DNA of 64,000 nucleotides from an uncultured Lactobacillaceae bacterium (GTDB taxonomy: Bacteria; Bacillota; Bacilli; Lactobacillales; Lactobacillaceae): NCBI GenBank assembly GCA_945273735.1, contig CALYPJ010000006.1:1-64000 (forward strand), read 5' to 3'. Of the stretch, positions 37,650 through 47,028 are shown one piece after another. The notes under the pieces were generated by a model, which saw nothing but the letters and a program-made list of their open reading frames with translations, was not told where the DNA came from and searched no databases. The translations under genes were made by a program, and so were the position numbers. Within the stretch, counting starts at the first letter, position 1. Each line of letters opens with the position of its first letter.

Positions 37650-38456
37650 TCACCTAATTATTTTGCTCTTATCAAGATAAATGTATAGGGAATTTGCAAT
37701 TACTCCATATCCTAATCCGTTAGGATGAACATCATCGTCTTCAGATAAATATTTATTTACAGTTTTTCCATTCACTTTTTTTTTAGCCTTAGAATTATTT
37801 AGTAAAAGATTTATATCTTGATAATGCGCATTGGATATTTTTTTAACTGTATTAAATGTTATTTCATTCCATTCAGAAAAAAGTTCATTAAGATCCGTAA
37901 TTTGATCAAAGACAAAGTAAAATGGATTGTAAATACCTAATACAATAATTTTAGCTTGTGAGTTAATTGTTCGAATTTCTTGCAAACTTTCTAAAAGATT
38001 TTTCTGATAAATACGTTTTTGAGGCTCAAAATTCTTTTTACTTAAATTAAAGAAATTATTTTGAATTTTATAAATTACATCATTTCCCCCCATGTTAAAA
38101 GTGATAAAAGTAGCCTCAGAAACTGATTTTCTTAATTTACGATTAGTAAAAATATACTTTTTAATTTGATTTGAAGTTTTTCCAGTATAGCCAAAATCAT
38201 GAGCTGTTACATGAATTCCTTTTTCTTGTTCGATTCGATCCTTTAAAGCACCAACAAAACCTTGATTATGATTCGTATCTCCAATTCCATAAGTTATTGA
38301 ATCTCCAATAGCCGTATATTTGATCGATTTAGGCTTAGAAATATTGGAACTATAACTAGATGGACGAGGTATAAAAAAATTTAAGCTTAAAAAGGTAATA
38401 AGAGTAATCATTAAGAAAAAAATTAAGGCTTTTACTATTGACGTGACTTTTTTCAT
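37650..38456 (-). CDS. SGNH/GDSL lipase-like protein (YpmR type)
   Basis: A 268-residue secreted or membrane-anchored hydrolase. Hydrophobic N-terminus (about 8-30), then GDS motif (AIGDSITYGIGD, catalytic Ser), GGND (block III Asn) and DDVHPN (Asp-x-x-His). It is the SGNH hydrolase fold. Substrate is unknown. It is adjacent to YpmS, the same pairing as ypmR-ypmS in Bacillus. Confidence 0.9.
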   Translation of the reverse strand: MKKVTSIVKALIFFLMITLITFLSLNFFIPRPSSYSSNISKPKSIKYTAIGDSITYGIGDTNHNQGFVGALKDRIEQEKGIHVTAHDFGYTGKTSNQIKKYIFTNRKLRKSVSEATFITFNMGGNDVIYKIQNNFFNLSKKNFEPQKRIYQKNLLESLQEIRTINSQAKIIVLGIYNPFYFVFDQITDLNELFSEWNEITFNTVKKISNAHYQDINLLLNNSKAKKKVNGKTVNKYLSEDDDVHPNGLGYGVIANSLYIYLDKSKIIR

Positions 38457-38490
38457 TAAAATAACTACTCCTGTTTTTAAAAATTAGATA

Positions 38491-39327
38491 TTAATAATAA
38501 ATAATTGCTAAAGCTTTATCTCCAGCGTGAGTAGCAATTACTGGTCCAGTCTCTGATAAAAGAGTAGAAACATCGGGTCTAACTCTGCGAATTTTATCTT
38601 CAAATTTTTTTCCAAATTCATAATTATCAACATAAGATAACCCTACACTATGTAAATTAGGTATTTTAGTAATACGATCAACTAAATCGTTAAAATACTG
38701 TTCTATGCCTTTCATTCCACGTGTCTTTTTTACAGGAATTAACTGCTGATTTTCAAGTTTTACGATTAATTTCAACCTAATTAAAGTTGACATCATTCCA
38801 GTTACTCGACTAATTCGACCACCCTTAATCAAATTAGTTAATGTAGGAAAAGCCAAGTAGAGACCCGTTTCTTTTTTTACTTGCTCGATTGCTTTTAAAA
38901 TTTCATCTTTAGTTGCTCCTTTCTGAGCCATTTTAGCTGCTTTTAAGACTTGAAAACTTTGAGCCCGATCAGTAAAGTCAGAATCAATTACAGTGACTTC
39001 TCCATGACTAATTTGCGCAGCTTCTCTTGCTACATTAACTGTTCCACTTAGTGAAGCTGCCATATGAATTGAAATTACTGGACGATTTTGACTTGCATAT
39101 TTACTGTAAATTCCTACAAAATCTCCTAAAGGTGGTTGACTAGTTTTAGGAAGATTTTTGGACTTTTTCATTTTATTTACAAATTCTTCTGGACTAATTT
39201 CAATTCCATCAATGTAATTATGTCCATCAACATCTATTCTTAATGGTACTACTTCAATCTCATATTTTTTAATCTCATCGTTAGTTAATCTTACTGAAGA
39301 ATCAGTAACTATTTGAATTTTACTCAA
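38491..39327 (-). CDS. DegV family fatty-acid-binding protein
   Basis: A 278-residue DegV protein; family members bind fatty acids, and FakB types feed them to the FakA kinase. It starts KIQIVTDSSVRLTNDEIKKYEIEVVPL and has TSQPPLGDF and SGTVNVAREAA. TTG start with GAGG ahead. No fakA is nearby. A 150-bp gap separates it from the DHFR gene, containing a weak AT-rich inverted repeat and a TGTTTAAACA palindrome of unknown meaning. Confidence 0.9.
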   Translation of the reverse strand: MSKIQIVTDSSVRLTNDEIKKYEIEVVPLRIDVDGHNYIDGIEISPEEFVNKMKKSKNLPKTSQPPLGDFVGIYSKYASQNRPVISIHMAASLSGTVNVAREAAQISHGEVTVIDSDFTDRAQSFQVLKAAKMAQKGATKDEILKAIEQVKKETGLYLAFPTLTNLIKGGRISRVTGMMSTLIRLKLIVKLENQQLIPVKKTRGMKGIEQYFNDLVDRITKIPNLHSVGLSYVDNYEFGKKFEDKIRRVRPDVSTLLSETGPVIATHAGDKALAIIYY

Positions 39328-39479
39328 TTTATCCTCATTTCTTTTAATTATTACAAATAAAATTTAAACATTTTAAAATAGAAAAAAGTTAGACTTAAAA
39401 CTTTTTTGAAATCTCCCTAATTGTACCCTTTTTTATGTTTAAACAAACCTCAAAAAAAATTTAAAATCAAAATAGATAA

Positions 39480-40025
39480 TTAATCTTCAAGTCGTTCAAA
39501 TACATTAAAATTTACCTGATAATTAGCTTTACTAAAAATTGTTTTTTGATTTATTAATCTGAATTCTGAATAATTTATTTTTACCATATAAATATCTCCA
39601 GAAAAATTTCCAAAAATAATAGTCTGATAAAGCCTTTTTACCCATGACAAAGTTGCTTGAAATAATTGCTTACCACCTATAATAAAAAACTTTTCTGATG
39701 GTGACTTCTCAATAATTTTTTTTAATTCATTAAGATTTGAAATTATTTTTATCTGATTATCATTTAGTTTTTTAGTTGTAAGTACAAAATTTTTTCGACC
39801 TTTTAAGGGCTTACTAGGTAAATTTAAATAAGTCCTTCTGCCCATTACAATTGAATGCCCCCAAGTAATTTTCTTAAAATAGTTCAAATCTTCAGGTATA
39901 TTAGGCCAAGGCATTGATAAAGTTTGACTATTACCAATTAAACTTTTCTTATCCTGAGCCCAAATAAAATTTACATTTTTAAAAAAATTACAACTATTAC
40001 TAGTTTTATTTTTGACTTCTAGCAT
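39480..40025 (-). CDS. Dihydrofolate reductase
   Basis: A DHFR of about 181 residues. The core shows FIWAQDKKSLIG, MPWPNIPEDL (acidic residue Glu), GRRTYLNLPSKPL and FIIGGKQLFQ. The N-terminus carries about 20 extra residues (MLEVKNKTSN...) before the usual start of the fold, and there is one extra residue in the loop before PEDL. ATG 40025 is my choice; a TTG at 40031 is also possible and both overlap cca by about 20 bases. No thymidylate synthase gene is in the window. Confidence 0.85.
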   Translation of the reverse strand: MLEVKNKTSNSCNFFKNVNFIWAQDKKSLIGNSQTLSMPWPNIPEDLNYFKKITWGHSIVMGRRTYLNLPSKPLKGRKNFVLTTKKLNDNQIKIISNLNELKKIIEKSPSEKFFIIGGKQLFQATLSWVKRLYQTIIFGNFSGDIYMVKINYSEFRLINQKTIFSKANYQVNFNVFERLED

Positions 40026-41217
40026 ATGCAATAAGATCCTGCTTATTATTATTTATTTCCCTTTTTAACACTTTATTCTCAAATAATTTTAACATTTTTC
40101 CTAATTCTTTACCGGGTTGAAAGTTGGCAAACTGAATTAAATCTTTACCTGAAATAGCTAGATCACTAATTTGGTGAATTGGCAAATTATTATACCCATC
40201 TAGAAAACTTTCTCCAAGTTTACAATTATTAATTTTATTTAATAGAAAAGTGCCTATTTTTATATTAGACAACTTTAACCCATAAAAAAGTTGATAATCT
40301 CTCAAACCAGTTTCATAATTTTGGTAAAAATTACAAATTTCTTGCACATTTTTGATCAAACTATTAGAACTCTTCCATTGATTTAAAACCTTTGAAATTT
40401 GGTTTATTGGAAAAACATTTAAAATAAATAAAAAGCTCCAAATTTCAGCTTCATCGTGGAAAACAATTTTTGAAAAACGATTTTCTAAAATTTGAGTTTT
40501 AAAGCTAGGCTGAATACTGGGCATATATTGATCAATTTTAGCCTGATAGATTAATTTAAAACTTTTTTGCCAAGCTACACCTTTCATCATCTTAATAAAT
40601 TCATGATGTATTCGCTCAATAGAAATATTAGCTAATAATGGTACTTTTTTTATCAACGCTTTTTTAGTAATTGGATCCAATGAAAAATTAAGCTGACTAA
40701 CAAAACGAATGGCTCTAAAAATTCTTAAAGCATCTTCATTAAAGCGTTCAAACGGATTTAAAACGCAACGAATTATTTTGTTATTTAAATCTGCTAATCC
40801 ACCATAATAATCACTTATTTCTCCTTGAGGGGACATTGCTAATGCGTTAATAGTAAAATCACGTCGTTTTAAATCTTCTTCTAAATTACGAACAAATTTT
40901 ACCGAATTTGGATGACGATGATCTAAATAGTCTCCATCTGTTCTAAAAGTTGTAATTTCATAATTTTCATGATGTAACACTACCGTAACTGTACCATGTT
41001 GTATTCCTGTATCAAAGCTATGGGGAAAAAGCGACTTTACCTCTAAAGGTAAAGCATTGGTTGCTAAATCTAAGTCATTTATTGGTTCATTTAATAACCA
41101 ATCTCTTAGACTTCCCCCAACAAAATAAACTTCAAAGCCATGACTTTGAAGTTTTTTAGTTAATGGTAGTGCTTTTTTAAATAATTCTGGTAACTTATCT
41201 AATTTCTTTTTAACCAT
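40006..41217 (-). CDS. cca: CCA tRNA nucleotidyltransferase
   Basis: A 403-residue class II nucleotidyltransferase that adds or repairs the CCA end of tRNAs. The head domain has YFVGGSLRDWLLN, DLDLATNA (catalytic Asp pair), HGTVTVVL, RRDFTINALAM. The following RNA-binding neck and tail match the Firmicute class. It is needed because both tRNA genes in the window end without CCA. It overlaps the TPR gene and DHFR. Confidence 0.95.
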   Translation of the reverse strand: MVKKKLDKLPELFKKALPLTKKLQSHGFEVYFVGGSLRDWLLNEPINDLDLATNALPLEVKSLFPHSFDTGIQHGTVTVVLHHENYEITTFRTDGDYLDHRHPNSVKFVRNLEEDLKRRDFTINALAMSPQGEISDYYGGLADLNNKIIRCVLNPFERFNEDALRIFRAIRFVSQLNFSLDPITKKALIKKVPLLANISIERIHHEFIKMMKGVAWQKSFKLIYQAKIDQYMPSIQPSFKTQILENRFSKIVFHDEAEIWSFLFILNVFPINQISKVLNQWKSSNSLIKNVQEICNFYQNYETGLRDYQLFYGLKLSNIKIGTFLLNKINNCKLGESFLDGYNNLPIHQISDLAISGKDLIQFANFQPGKELGKMLKLFENKVLKREINNNKQDLIAYARSQK

Positions 41218-42502
41218 TTAAATCTAATTCATTTCTTAAATTTTCGTATGCTAAAGCTATTTTATCATCAGTTGGTACTAATTTTAAGTAAAGTTGCATT
41301 ATTGATAATAATTCTTTGGGTTGATTTAATTTTTGAAAAAGTGCAATTAGATCCGACAAATAACTAGGGTTATTTCGTAAATCATTAAAACATGACAATA
41401 AATTTTCTGCAGCTAAATTCAATTGATCCATATTTAAAAAAGCTAACCCTAAATTCCAACTTAGTTGTGGGGCGAGAGTTTCTTTTTTATTTAAAAGTTT
41501 TACTACTGAATTATAATCATTATTTTTTAAGCCTAAATTTGAAAGATAAATTAACGCAATAATGTTATCCGGATCACTTTTTAAAACTTTTTTAAAGCCA
41601 GAAATTGCTTGATATTCATGTCCAACTTTTAATGCTAACTGAGAAAATTTGATTAATAATGGTAAATCAAAATTATCAATTTCACAACCTTTTTGTGCAA
41701 AATTATAGGCTTTTACAAATTGTTCTTTCTTTTCATAATCTTGGGCTAAAATCAAGTATGCTCTAGCGTAATCAGGCGTTCTTTGACACAGTACTTCTAA
41801 AGAATCAATAGATTTTTGATAATTTTTTAGTTCAAAACTCACTGATCCTTTCATAAAAAGATCATCATCACGCAAAACGATATCATTAAATTTATTATAA
41901 ATACTTGATGCTTGTTCGTATTGTCCTAAAAATGAAAGACAATTTGCCTTCCTTACTAAAAGATTTTGATTAAGAAAGTCGGTAACACCTTTTTTTATTA
42001 GTTGCTCATAATATTTTAAAGCTGCTGCATATTTCGATTCTGAATACAATAATTCAGCCATTCCAAAAATTAAAGCACGTTGTTGAGGTGCAATTTGTAA
42101 AGCTTTTTTTAAAAATGATTCACTTACTTCAGGCATACCCAAAGTTTGATAAATATCAGCCTTTTGAGTTAGAGCTGATAAAATGTTATCATCATCGTCT
42201 GGTACATCATCTAATAATAAAAGAGCATCATCGGTTTTACCATTTTCATTTAAAATATCAGCAAGCATTATTTTGGCGCCATTGTTTTGAGGTTCAATTT
42301 TAATTAAATGTTGAAAAATCAACTCTGCAGGAACTAAATGCCCACTTTCAATTAATGTTTCACCTAATGTCATCAAGGTTTGGGGATCGTCATAATTTAT
42401 TGCTCTTTTAACTTCCAGATCTAATTTATTTAATTTACCTTGTGCTAAAGCTTGTAAAGCTTTTTTTGAAAATTCTTGTTTTATTTTTTTATCCTTATTC
42501 AA
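41210..42502 (-). CDS. Tetratricopeptide repeat protein (YpiA-like)
   Basis: About 430 residues made almost entirely of TPR repeats from residue 40 on, such as PDYARAYLILAQDYEKKEQF and PDNIIALIYLSNLGLKN. A cytoplasmic scaffold of the YpiA type; partner unknown. Position between hup and cca is conserved. The start is unclear. The upstream-most start, TTG 42502, sits in the T run of the hup terminator with no ribosome binding site. A good site (AAGGA) lies seven bases before an in-frame AUA at 42484, which would give an N-terminus KQEFSKKALQALAQG. See findings. Confidence 0.85.
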   Translation of the reverse strand: MNKDKKIKQEFSKKALQALAQGKLNKLDLEVKRAINYDDPQTLMTLGETLIESGHLVPAELIFQHLIKIEPQNNGAKIMLADILNENGKTDDALLLLDDVPDDDDNILSALTQKADIYQTLGMPEVSESFLKKALQIAPQQRALIFGMAELLYSESKYAAALKYYEQLIKKGVTDFLNQNLLVRKANCLSFLGQYEQASSIYNKFNDIVLRDDDLFMKGSVSFELKNYQKSIDSLEVLCQRTPDYARAYLILAQDYEKKEQFVKAYNFAQKGCEIDNFDLPLLIKFSQLALKVGHEYQAISGFKKVLKSDPDNIIALIYLSNLGLKNNDYNSVVKLLNKKETLAPQLSWNLGLAFLNMDQLNLAAENLLSCFNDLRNNPSYLSDLIALFQKLNQPKELLSIMQLYLKLVPTDDKIALAYENLRNELDLNG

Positions 42503-42531
42503 AAAAATACCCAGTTTATATTAACTGGGAT
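42503..42531 (-). terminator. Terminator of hup
   Basis: CCCAGTT AATATA AACTGGG TATTTTTTT on the minus strand: 7-bp stem with 6-base loop and T run, 15 bp after the hup stop. Its T run contains the apparent TTG start of the TPR gene. Confidence 0.85.
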
Positions 42532-42545
42532 TTTGATGTTTAACA

Positions 42546-42821
42546 CTATTTAACAGATTCCTTTAAAGCTTTCCCTGCTTTGAAAGCAGGAACTTTACTT
42601 GCTGGAATCTGAATTTCCTCGCCAGTCTGTGGATTACGACCAGTACGAGCAGCACGTTCTCTAACTTCAAAGGTGCCAAAACCAATTAACTGAACTTTAC
42701 CACCTTTTGATAAAATATCTTGTATTGATTCGAAAACTGCATCAACTGCACGTGTAGCGTCTTTTTTTGTTAAACTGGTGCTTTGTGCAACTGTATCAAT
42801 TAAATCTGACTTATTAGCCAT
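42546..42821 (-). CDS. hup: DNA-binding protein HU
   Basis: A 91-residue HU that bends and compacts DNA. It starts [13 protein letters not shown] and contains [24 protein letters not shown], the DNA-binding arm with the conserved GRNPQTG. I set ATG 42821; GGAGG lies inside the longer reading frame upstream, showing that the earlier TTG is not used. It has its own promoter and terminator. Confidence 0.97.
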   Translation of the reverse strand: MANKSDLIDTVAQSTSLTKKDATRAVDAVFESIQDILSKGGKVQLIGFGTFEVRERAARTGRNPQTGEEIQIPASKVPAFKAGKALKESVK

Positions 42822-42888
42822 TAAATTAACCTCCAAAAAATCAATGGAAAATGAAACATGAAGTCAACTGTCACTCTTCACGATAACC

Positions 42889-42917
42889 AATTTAGCACAA
42901 TCAACCACATCAAGCAA
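42889..42917 (-). promoter_or_regulatory. Promoter of hup
   Basis: TTGCTT, 17-base spacer, TAAATT on the minus strand, 67 bp before the ATG. Confidence 0.6.
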
Positions 42918-42985
42918 GTTTTTTATGATATTTTTTTTTTTAGAAAATAATCATGTACATATTTACTAAGTTATTTGTGTGAAAG

Positions 42986-44299
42986 TTAAGATCTTTCACG
43001 AGCTTTTATCCGGATTGGAACACCTTCAAATCCAAATACCTGACGTAAATAATTAATAAGATAACGTTCATACGAAAAATGGAATAATTTGACATCATTA
43101 ACAAAAACAATAAATAGTGGTGGATTTATTTCCACCTGAGTTAAATAAAATAACTTAAGTTTACGTCCTTTGTGTGCAGTCGGCGGAGTCATCGAAACTG
43201 CATCTAAAAGTACGTCATTCAAAATTGATGAAGGAATACGTAAAGTTGCATTTTTATAAACTTCGTCAACCAATGGTAAAATTTGATCAATTCGTGTACC
43301 GGCATGGGCAGAAACAAATATAATAGGCACAAAATTTAAATAAGGTAATTCTTGGCGTAGATATAATTTAAATTCTTGCATAGTATAATTATCTTTTTTA
43401 ATTAGATCCCATTTATTAACTACAATAATCATTGCATGACCGGACTCAAAAGCAATACCTGCAACCTTTTTATCCTGTTCCCTAATTCCTGCATCAGCAT
43501 CCACTAAAACTAAAGTTACATCACTTTCTTCCACAGCAGTTTGAGCTCGAATAACTGAAAATTTTTCAACTAAATCAGATACCTTTCCGGGGCGTCTAAT
43601 TCCTGCTGTATCAACTAATTCATAAATTTTACCATCTTTACTTTTTAAACTTAAAGAAATTGCATCTCTGGTAGTTCCCGCTTGTGAAGAAACAATTAAT
43701 CTTTTACTACCAATTAAGCAATTAATCAATGAACTTTTTCCTACATTAGGTTCACCAATAATACTTACTTTTATTTTATTTTCTTTAGATTTTGGTAAAT
43801 CTATTTTTTGTGGTAACCTTTTTACTATTAAATCTAATAAATCTCCCACTTTAGTCCCATGAACAGCAGACACAGCTATCGGTTCACCTAATCCTAATTT
43901 ATAAAATTCATAGGCATTCAAACGACTTGCATCATTATCAGCTTTATTTACTACTAAAATTACATCTTTTTGCCTTTTATGTAAAAGTTTACTGATTTTA
44001 GCATCTTCTTCAGTGACTCCGGAATTACTTTCAACGATAAAAATAATTAGATCTCCTTCACGTAGAGCCTCATTTACTTGATCATTAATTTCTTCATTAA
44101 TTTTATTTTTATGAAAGTCCAACCCTCCTGTATCAATTAAGTTAAAAGTAACACCATTCCACTGTGCTTCTCCATAATTTCGATCACGAGTTACTCCGGG
44201 GGTATCTAAAACAATTGCTTGCCTCTTTCCAATAATACGATTAAAAAGTGTTGACTTTCCTACATTAGGCCGTCCAACAATTGCTACATTTGCTTTAAT
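42986..44299 (-). CDS. der: Ribosome biogenesis GTPase Der (EngA), apparent AUU start
   Basis: A double-GTPase for 50S assembly. The first G domain has GRPNVGKSTLFN and DTGGL, the second GEPNVGKSSLIN, DTAGI and NKWD, followed by the C-terminal KH-like domain. ATG, GTG or TTG starts in frame occur only at or after the TTG at 44122, which lies past the first P-loop. The frame is open upstream to a stop at about 44333-44335 and encodes KANVAIVGRPN. GAGGT lies seven bases before ATT at 44299, which gives 437 residues, normal for Der. I therefore annotate an AUU start. A second in-frame ATT at 44332 has no good binding site. Confidence 0.85.
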   Translation of the reverse strand: MKANVAIVGRPNVGKSTLFNRIIGKRQAIVLDTPGVTRDRNYGEAQWNGVTFNLIDTGGLDFHKNKINEEINDQVNEALREGDLIIFIVESNSGVTEEDAKISKLLHKRQKDVILVVNKADNDASRLNAYEFYKLGLGEPIAVSAVHGTKVGDLLDLIVKRLPQKIDLPKSKENKIKVSIIGEPNVGKSSLINCLIGSKRLIVSSQAGTTRDAISLSLKSKDGKIYELVDTAGIRRPGKVSDLVEKFSVIRAQTAVEESDVTLVLVDADAGIREQDKKVAGIAFESGHAMIIVVNKWDLIKKDNYTMQEFKLYLRQELPYLNFVPIIFVSAHAGTRIDQILPLVDEVYKNATLRIPSSILNDVLLDAVSMTPPTAHKGRKLKLFYLTQVEINPPLFIVFVNDVKLFHFSYERYLINYLRQVFGFEGVPIRIKARERS

Positions 44300-44360
44300 T
44301 TTACTAACCTCATTCTTTAAACAATTTAAAATTTATCTTTTTTATTTTTTTTATCATTCA

Positions 44361-44388
44361 AAAAGCGTTGAGATTAGCTCAACGCTTT
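44361..44388 (-). terminator. Terminator between S1 gene and der
   Basis: Minus strand AAAGCGTTGAG CTAAT CTCAACGCTTTTTG: 11-bp stem and T run, 36 bp after the S1 gene stop. Confidence 0.9.
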
Positions 44389-44423
44389 AAAAATTAACTA
44401 ATAATTATGCAACAATCCCACTA

Positions 44424-45659
44424 TCATTGATTATTATTATCAGCTAACTGTTCCCCTTGTTTACTACCAATAATATCACCAATTGAAAAGCCAGAAGTTT
44501 CTGTAGGTTTATACTTCAGGTTATTTTCACGAGAAGAATTACTACCTCGATTAGTATTATTATTTGACTTCTCTTTATTTTCTTGTAAAGCTTTAATTGA
44601 TAGAGAAAGTCGCTTATTCTCTTTTTCTAAATCAATCACTTTAACTTTTACTTCTTCACCCACTTTTAAAACTTCATTAGGTGTTGCAATATGTTTATGG
44701 CTAATTTGCGAGATATGAACCAATCCCTCAATTTCAGGTAAAACTTCAACAAAAGCACCAAAACTAGTTAATCGTTTTACTTTACCATTAAGTATATCAC
44801 CTATTTTAATTTTTTGATCAATATCATCCCATGCTGTTGGCTCTAATGCCTTCAAAGATAAAGAAATACGCTCTCTCTCTGAATCAATTTTAATTACCTT
44901 AGCAGTGACTTCTTCACCAACACTTAATACATCATTGGGATCAGAGACTCTCTTACGGGAAAGTTCTGAAATATGAATTAAACAATCAATTCCCTCAATA
45001 TCAACAAAAGCACCAAAAGAAGTAACTCTTGTAACCTTACCGGTAACACGATCGCCTTCATGAATTCTTGAAATCAAATCCTCAAATTTTTGCTTCTTTT
45101 CTGCTTGCACAAAGTCACGTCGAGAAAGGATTAAACGGTTTTCTGATGGTTCGATTTCAATAACTTTTACCTTTAAATCCTTACCAATATATTGGTTTAA
45201 ATTGTGTACAAAATATGATTCAATTCTTGAAGAAGGTATAAAACCAATTACGCCACCAACTTCAGCTAATAATCCTCCCTTAACCGCTCTAATAACATGA
45301 GCCATCAAAACATCGTCAGTCTTTAACCGTTCTTCTAACTCACTCCATTGTTTACGGGCTTCAATTCTCTTTCGAGAAAGCAAAAGATTACCATTTTCTT
45401 TATCAGAACCAAATTTAGAAATAACAACTAAATCTAAATTATCTCCAACTTTGAATGCTTCATTAATATCATTTATTTTCTGAGTAGAAAGTTCTCTTTC
45501 TGGAACTACTCCCTCTAAACCTGTACCTAAGATACTTACTACAAGCTGATTGTCGTCAACTTGCAATATTTCTGCTTTGACTACATCACCTAAATTTACA
45601 TTTAAACTTTCATCAAGAGCTTTAGCCATTTTCTGGCTGTCACTAAGATTGTCGCTCAT
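44424..45659 (-). CDS. rpsA: S1 RNA-binding domain protein (RpsA-like)
   Basis: A 411-residue protein with four S1 domains, the Firmicute form of S1/YpfD. Repeats include ...GDVVKAEILQVDD, GDRVTGKVTRVTSFGAFVDIEG and GDILNGKVKRLTSFGAFVEV. A Ser/Asn-rich tail follows. Gram-negative S1 has six domains. It binds mRNA; whether it is ribosome-associated in this group is uncertain. GGAGG lies before the ATG. The cmk-rpsA-der order is conserved. Confidence 0.93.
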   Translation of the reverse strand: MSDNLSDSQKMAKALDESLNVNLGDVVKAEILQVDDNQLVVSILGTGLEGVVPERELSTQKINDINEAFKVGDNLDLVVISKFGSDKENGNLLLSRKRIEARKQWSELEERLKTDDVLMAHVIRAVKGGLLAEVGGVIGFIPSSRIESYFVHNLNQYIGKDLKVKVIEIEPSENRLILSRRDFVQAEKKQKFEDLISRIHEGDRVTGKVTRVTSFGAFVDIEGIDCLIHISELSRKRVSDPNDVLSVGEEVTAKVIKIDSERERISLSLKALEPTAWDDIDQKIKIGDILNGKVKRLTSFGAFVEVLPEIEGLVHISQISHKHIATPNEVLKVGEEVKVKVIDLEKENKRLSLSIKALQENKEKSNNNTNRGSNSSRENNLKYKPTETSGFSIGDIIGSKQGEQLADNNNQ

Positions 45660-45718
45660 GAAATATCCTCCAAAAATATGCTAAGTATTAATATACTCCA
45701 TTTTGCAACAAAAATCCA

Positions 45719-46372
45719 TTATACTCTTATTTTACTCAATAATAATGAAACCACTTCCGAAATACTTAAATCACTTGTATCTATCAACTCAGCATCAGGT
45801 GCTTTTTTTAAAGGGGCAACTTTTCGTTGAGAATCAATTTTATCTCTTTTCTTAATTGACTCTGTTAATTTTGACAAACTTGTGTCTATTCCTCGTTCTT
45901 GATTTTCTAAAAAACGCCTATGTGCCCTAACTTCCGGAGAAGCTGTTACAAAAAACTTATAATTTGCTTGGGGCAAAATTACTGTTCCAATATCTCTACC
46001 ATCCATAATTACATTTTGTTGCTTTGCCATTTTACGTTGTAATTTTGATAAAAAATTTCTAACTTGAGAATAAGTAGCAACTTGTGAAACATGTTCAGCA
46101 ACATCAGGTTGTCTAATTTTATCAGTAACATCTTCATTATTTACCCAAAAATGCTGCCCATCTTTACTTGATGTAACATGAAAATTTAAATTTTTAAATA
46201 AGGGGATAATTTCATTTTCATTATTCAAATCAACTTGTTTTTTTAAAGCAAAATAAGTTAAAGCACGATACATTGCTCCAGTGTCAATGTAGATAAAATT
46301 TAACTTTTTAGCTAATTTCTTAGCAACAGTGCTTTTTCCTGAAGAAGCAGGACCATCAATTGCAATTTGCAT
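45719..46372 (-). CDS. cmk: Cytidylate kinase
   Basis: A 217-residue CMP/dCMP kinase. P-loop IDGPASSGKSTVAKKLA near the start, YIDTGAMYRALTYF, and QNVIMDGRDIGTVILPQA are the family's landmarks. The start ATG overlaps the stop of the LysM gene (TAATG), with AAGG ahead. Confidence 0.96.
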   Translation of the reverse strand: MQIAIDGPASSGKSTVAKKLAKKLNFIYIDTGAMYRALTYFALKKQVDLNNENEIIPLFKNLNFHVTSSKDGQHFWVNNEDVTDKIRQPDVAEHVSQVATYSQVRNFLSKLQRKMAKQQNVIMDGRDIGTVILPQANYKFFVTASPEVRAHRRFLENQERGIDTSLSKLTESIKKRDKIDSQRKVAPLKKAPDAELIDTSDLSISEVVSLLLSKIRV

Positions 46373-47028
46373 TAAGGTACCTTAATTACTTGGCCAGGAT
46401 TTAAAGGAGTTGCAGTTGTAGCTCCATTAGCTTGCAATAAACTAGAAACAGGTATGTTATATTTACGGGCAATTCGATACCAGTAGTCACCTTTTTGAAC
46501 TGTATAACTTCCTGAAGTATTCCCTGAATTAGTTACTGAACTGTTACTATTTGAGGAAGTTGCTGGAGCAGTAACATTATTTGAACTAGACTGGGCAGAG
46601 GATTGAACATTGTTACTTGAACTTGCTACGTTACTATTAGCCTTAGAACTTTGAGAAGTAACATTATTTGAATTATCACGTGAAGAAGAAGTGGAAGTAG
46701 TAGAAGAAGAACTTAATTTCTTGTTCTTAGAATTTAAACTTTTTGAACGAGAAACAGATTTTTTAGAGGAACTTTGAACTGTTACTTGATTTTTAGGATT
46801 GTTACTTTTATTATTTCTGGCATTAGTCATTGCACCTACTGCTAACGGAACTAAAATAACTAAAACCAAAGCTGCAAGAATAATGAAATAATACAAATTT
46901 TTATTAGATTTCATTTTCCGAGCTCTTACTCTTGATAAATTTCCCTCTTCGTCTCTTTCATCACTAAAAGTTTTGTCCCACGGTGTTTCTTCACTATTTT
47001 TATTTTCATTTGAATTTTGATCTTTCAT
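46372..47028 (-). CDS. LysM-domain membrane protein
   Basis: About 218 residues. One membrane segment (about 47-68, LYYFIILAALVLVILVPLAV) is followed by a long Ser/Asn/Thr-rich linker and a C-terminal LysM domain (SYTVQKGDYWYRIARKYNIPVSSLL..., about 173-217) that should bind peptidoglycan. It is placed next to cmk, as in other lactobacilli, where recQ often lies upstream; recQ is not seen here. I use ATG 47028, eight bases after GGAG. Confidence 0.88.
   Translation of the reverse strand: MKDQNSNENKNSEETPWDKTFSDERDEEGNLSRVRARKMKSNKNLYYFIILAALVLVILVPLAVGAMTNARNNKSNNPKNQVTVQSSSKKSVSRSKSLNSKNKKLSSSSTTSTSSSRDNSNNVTSQSSKANSNVASSSNNVQSSAQSSSNNVTAPATSSNSNSSVTNSGNTSGSYTVQKGDYWYRIARKYNIPVSSLLQANGATTATPLNPGQVIKVP

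Noticed and set aside
39358..39420. Inverted repeat AAAAAAGTT...AACTTTTTT upstream of degV
   Set aside because: Composed almost only of A/T; could form by chance and sits ambiguously as terminator or nothing.
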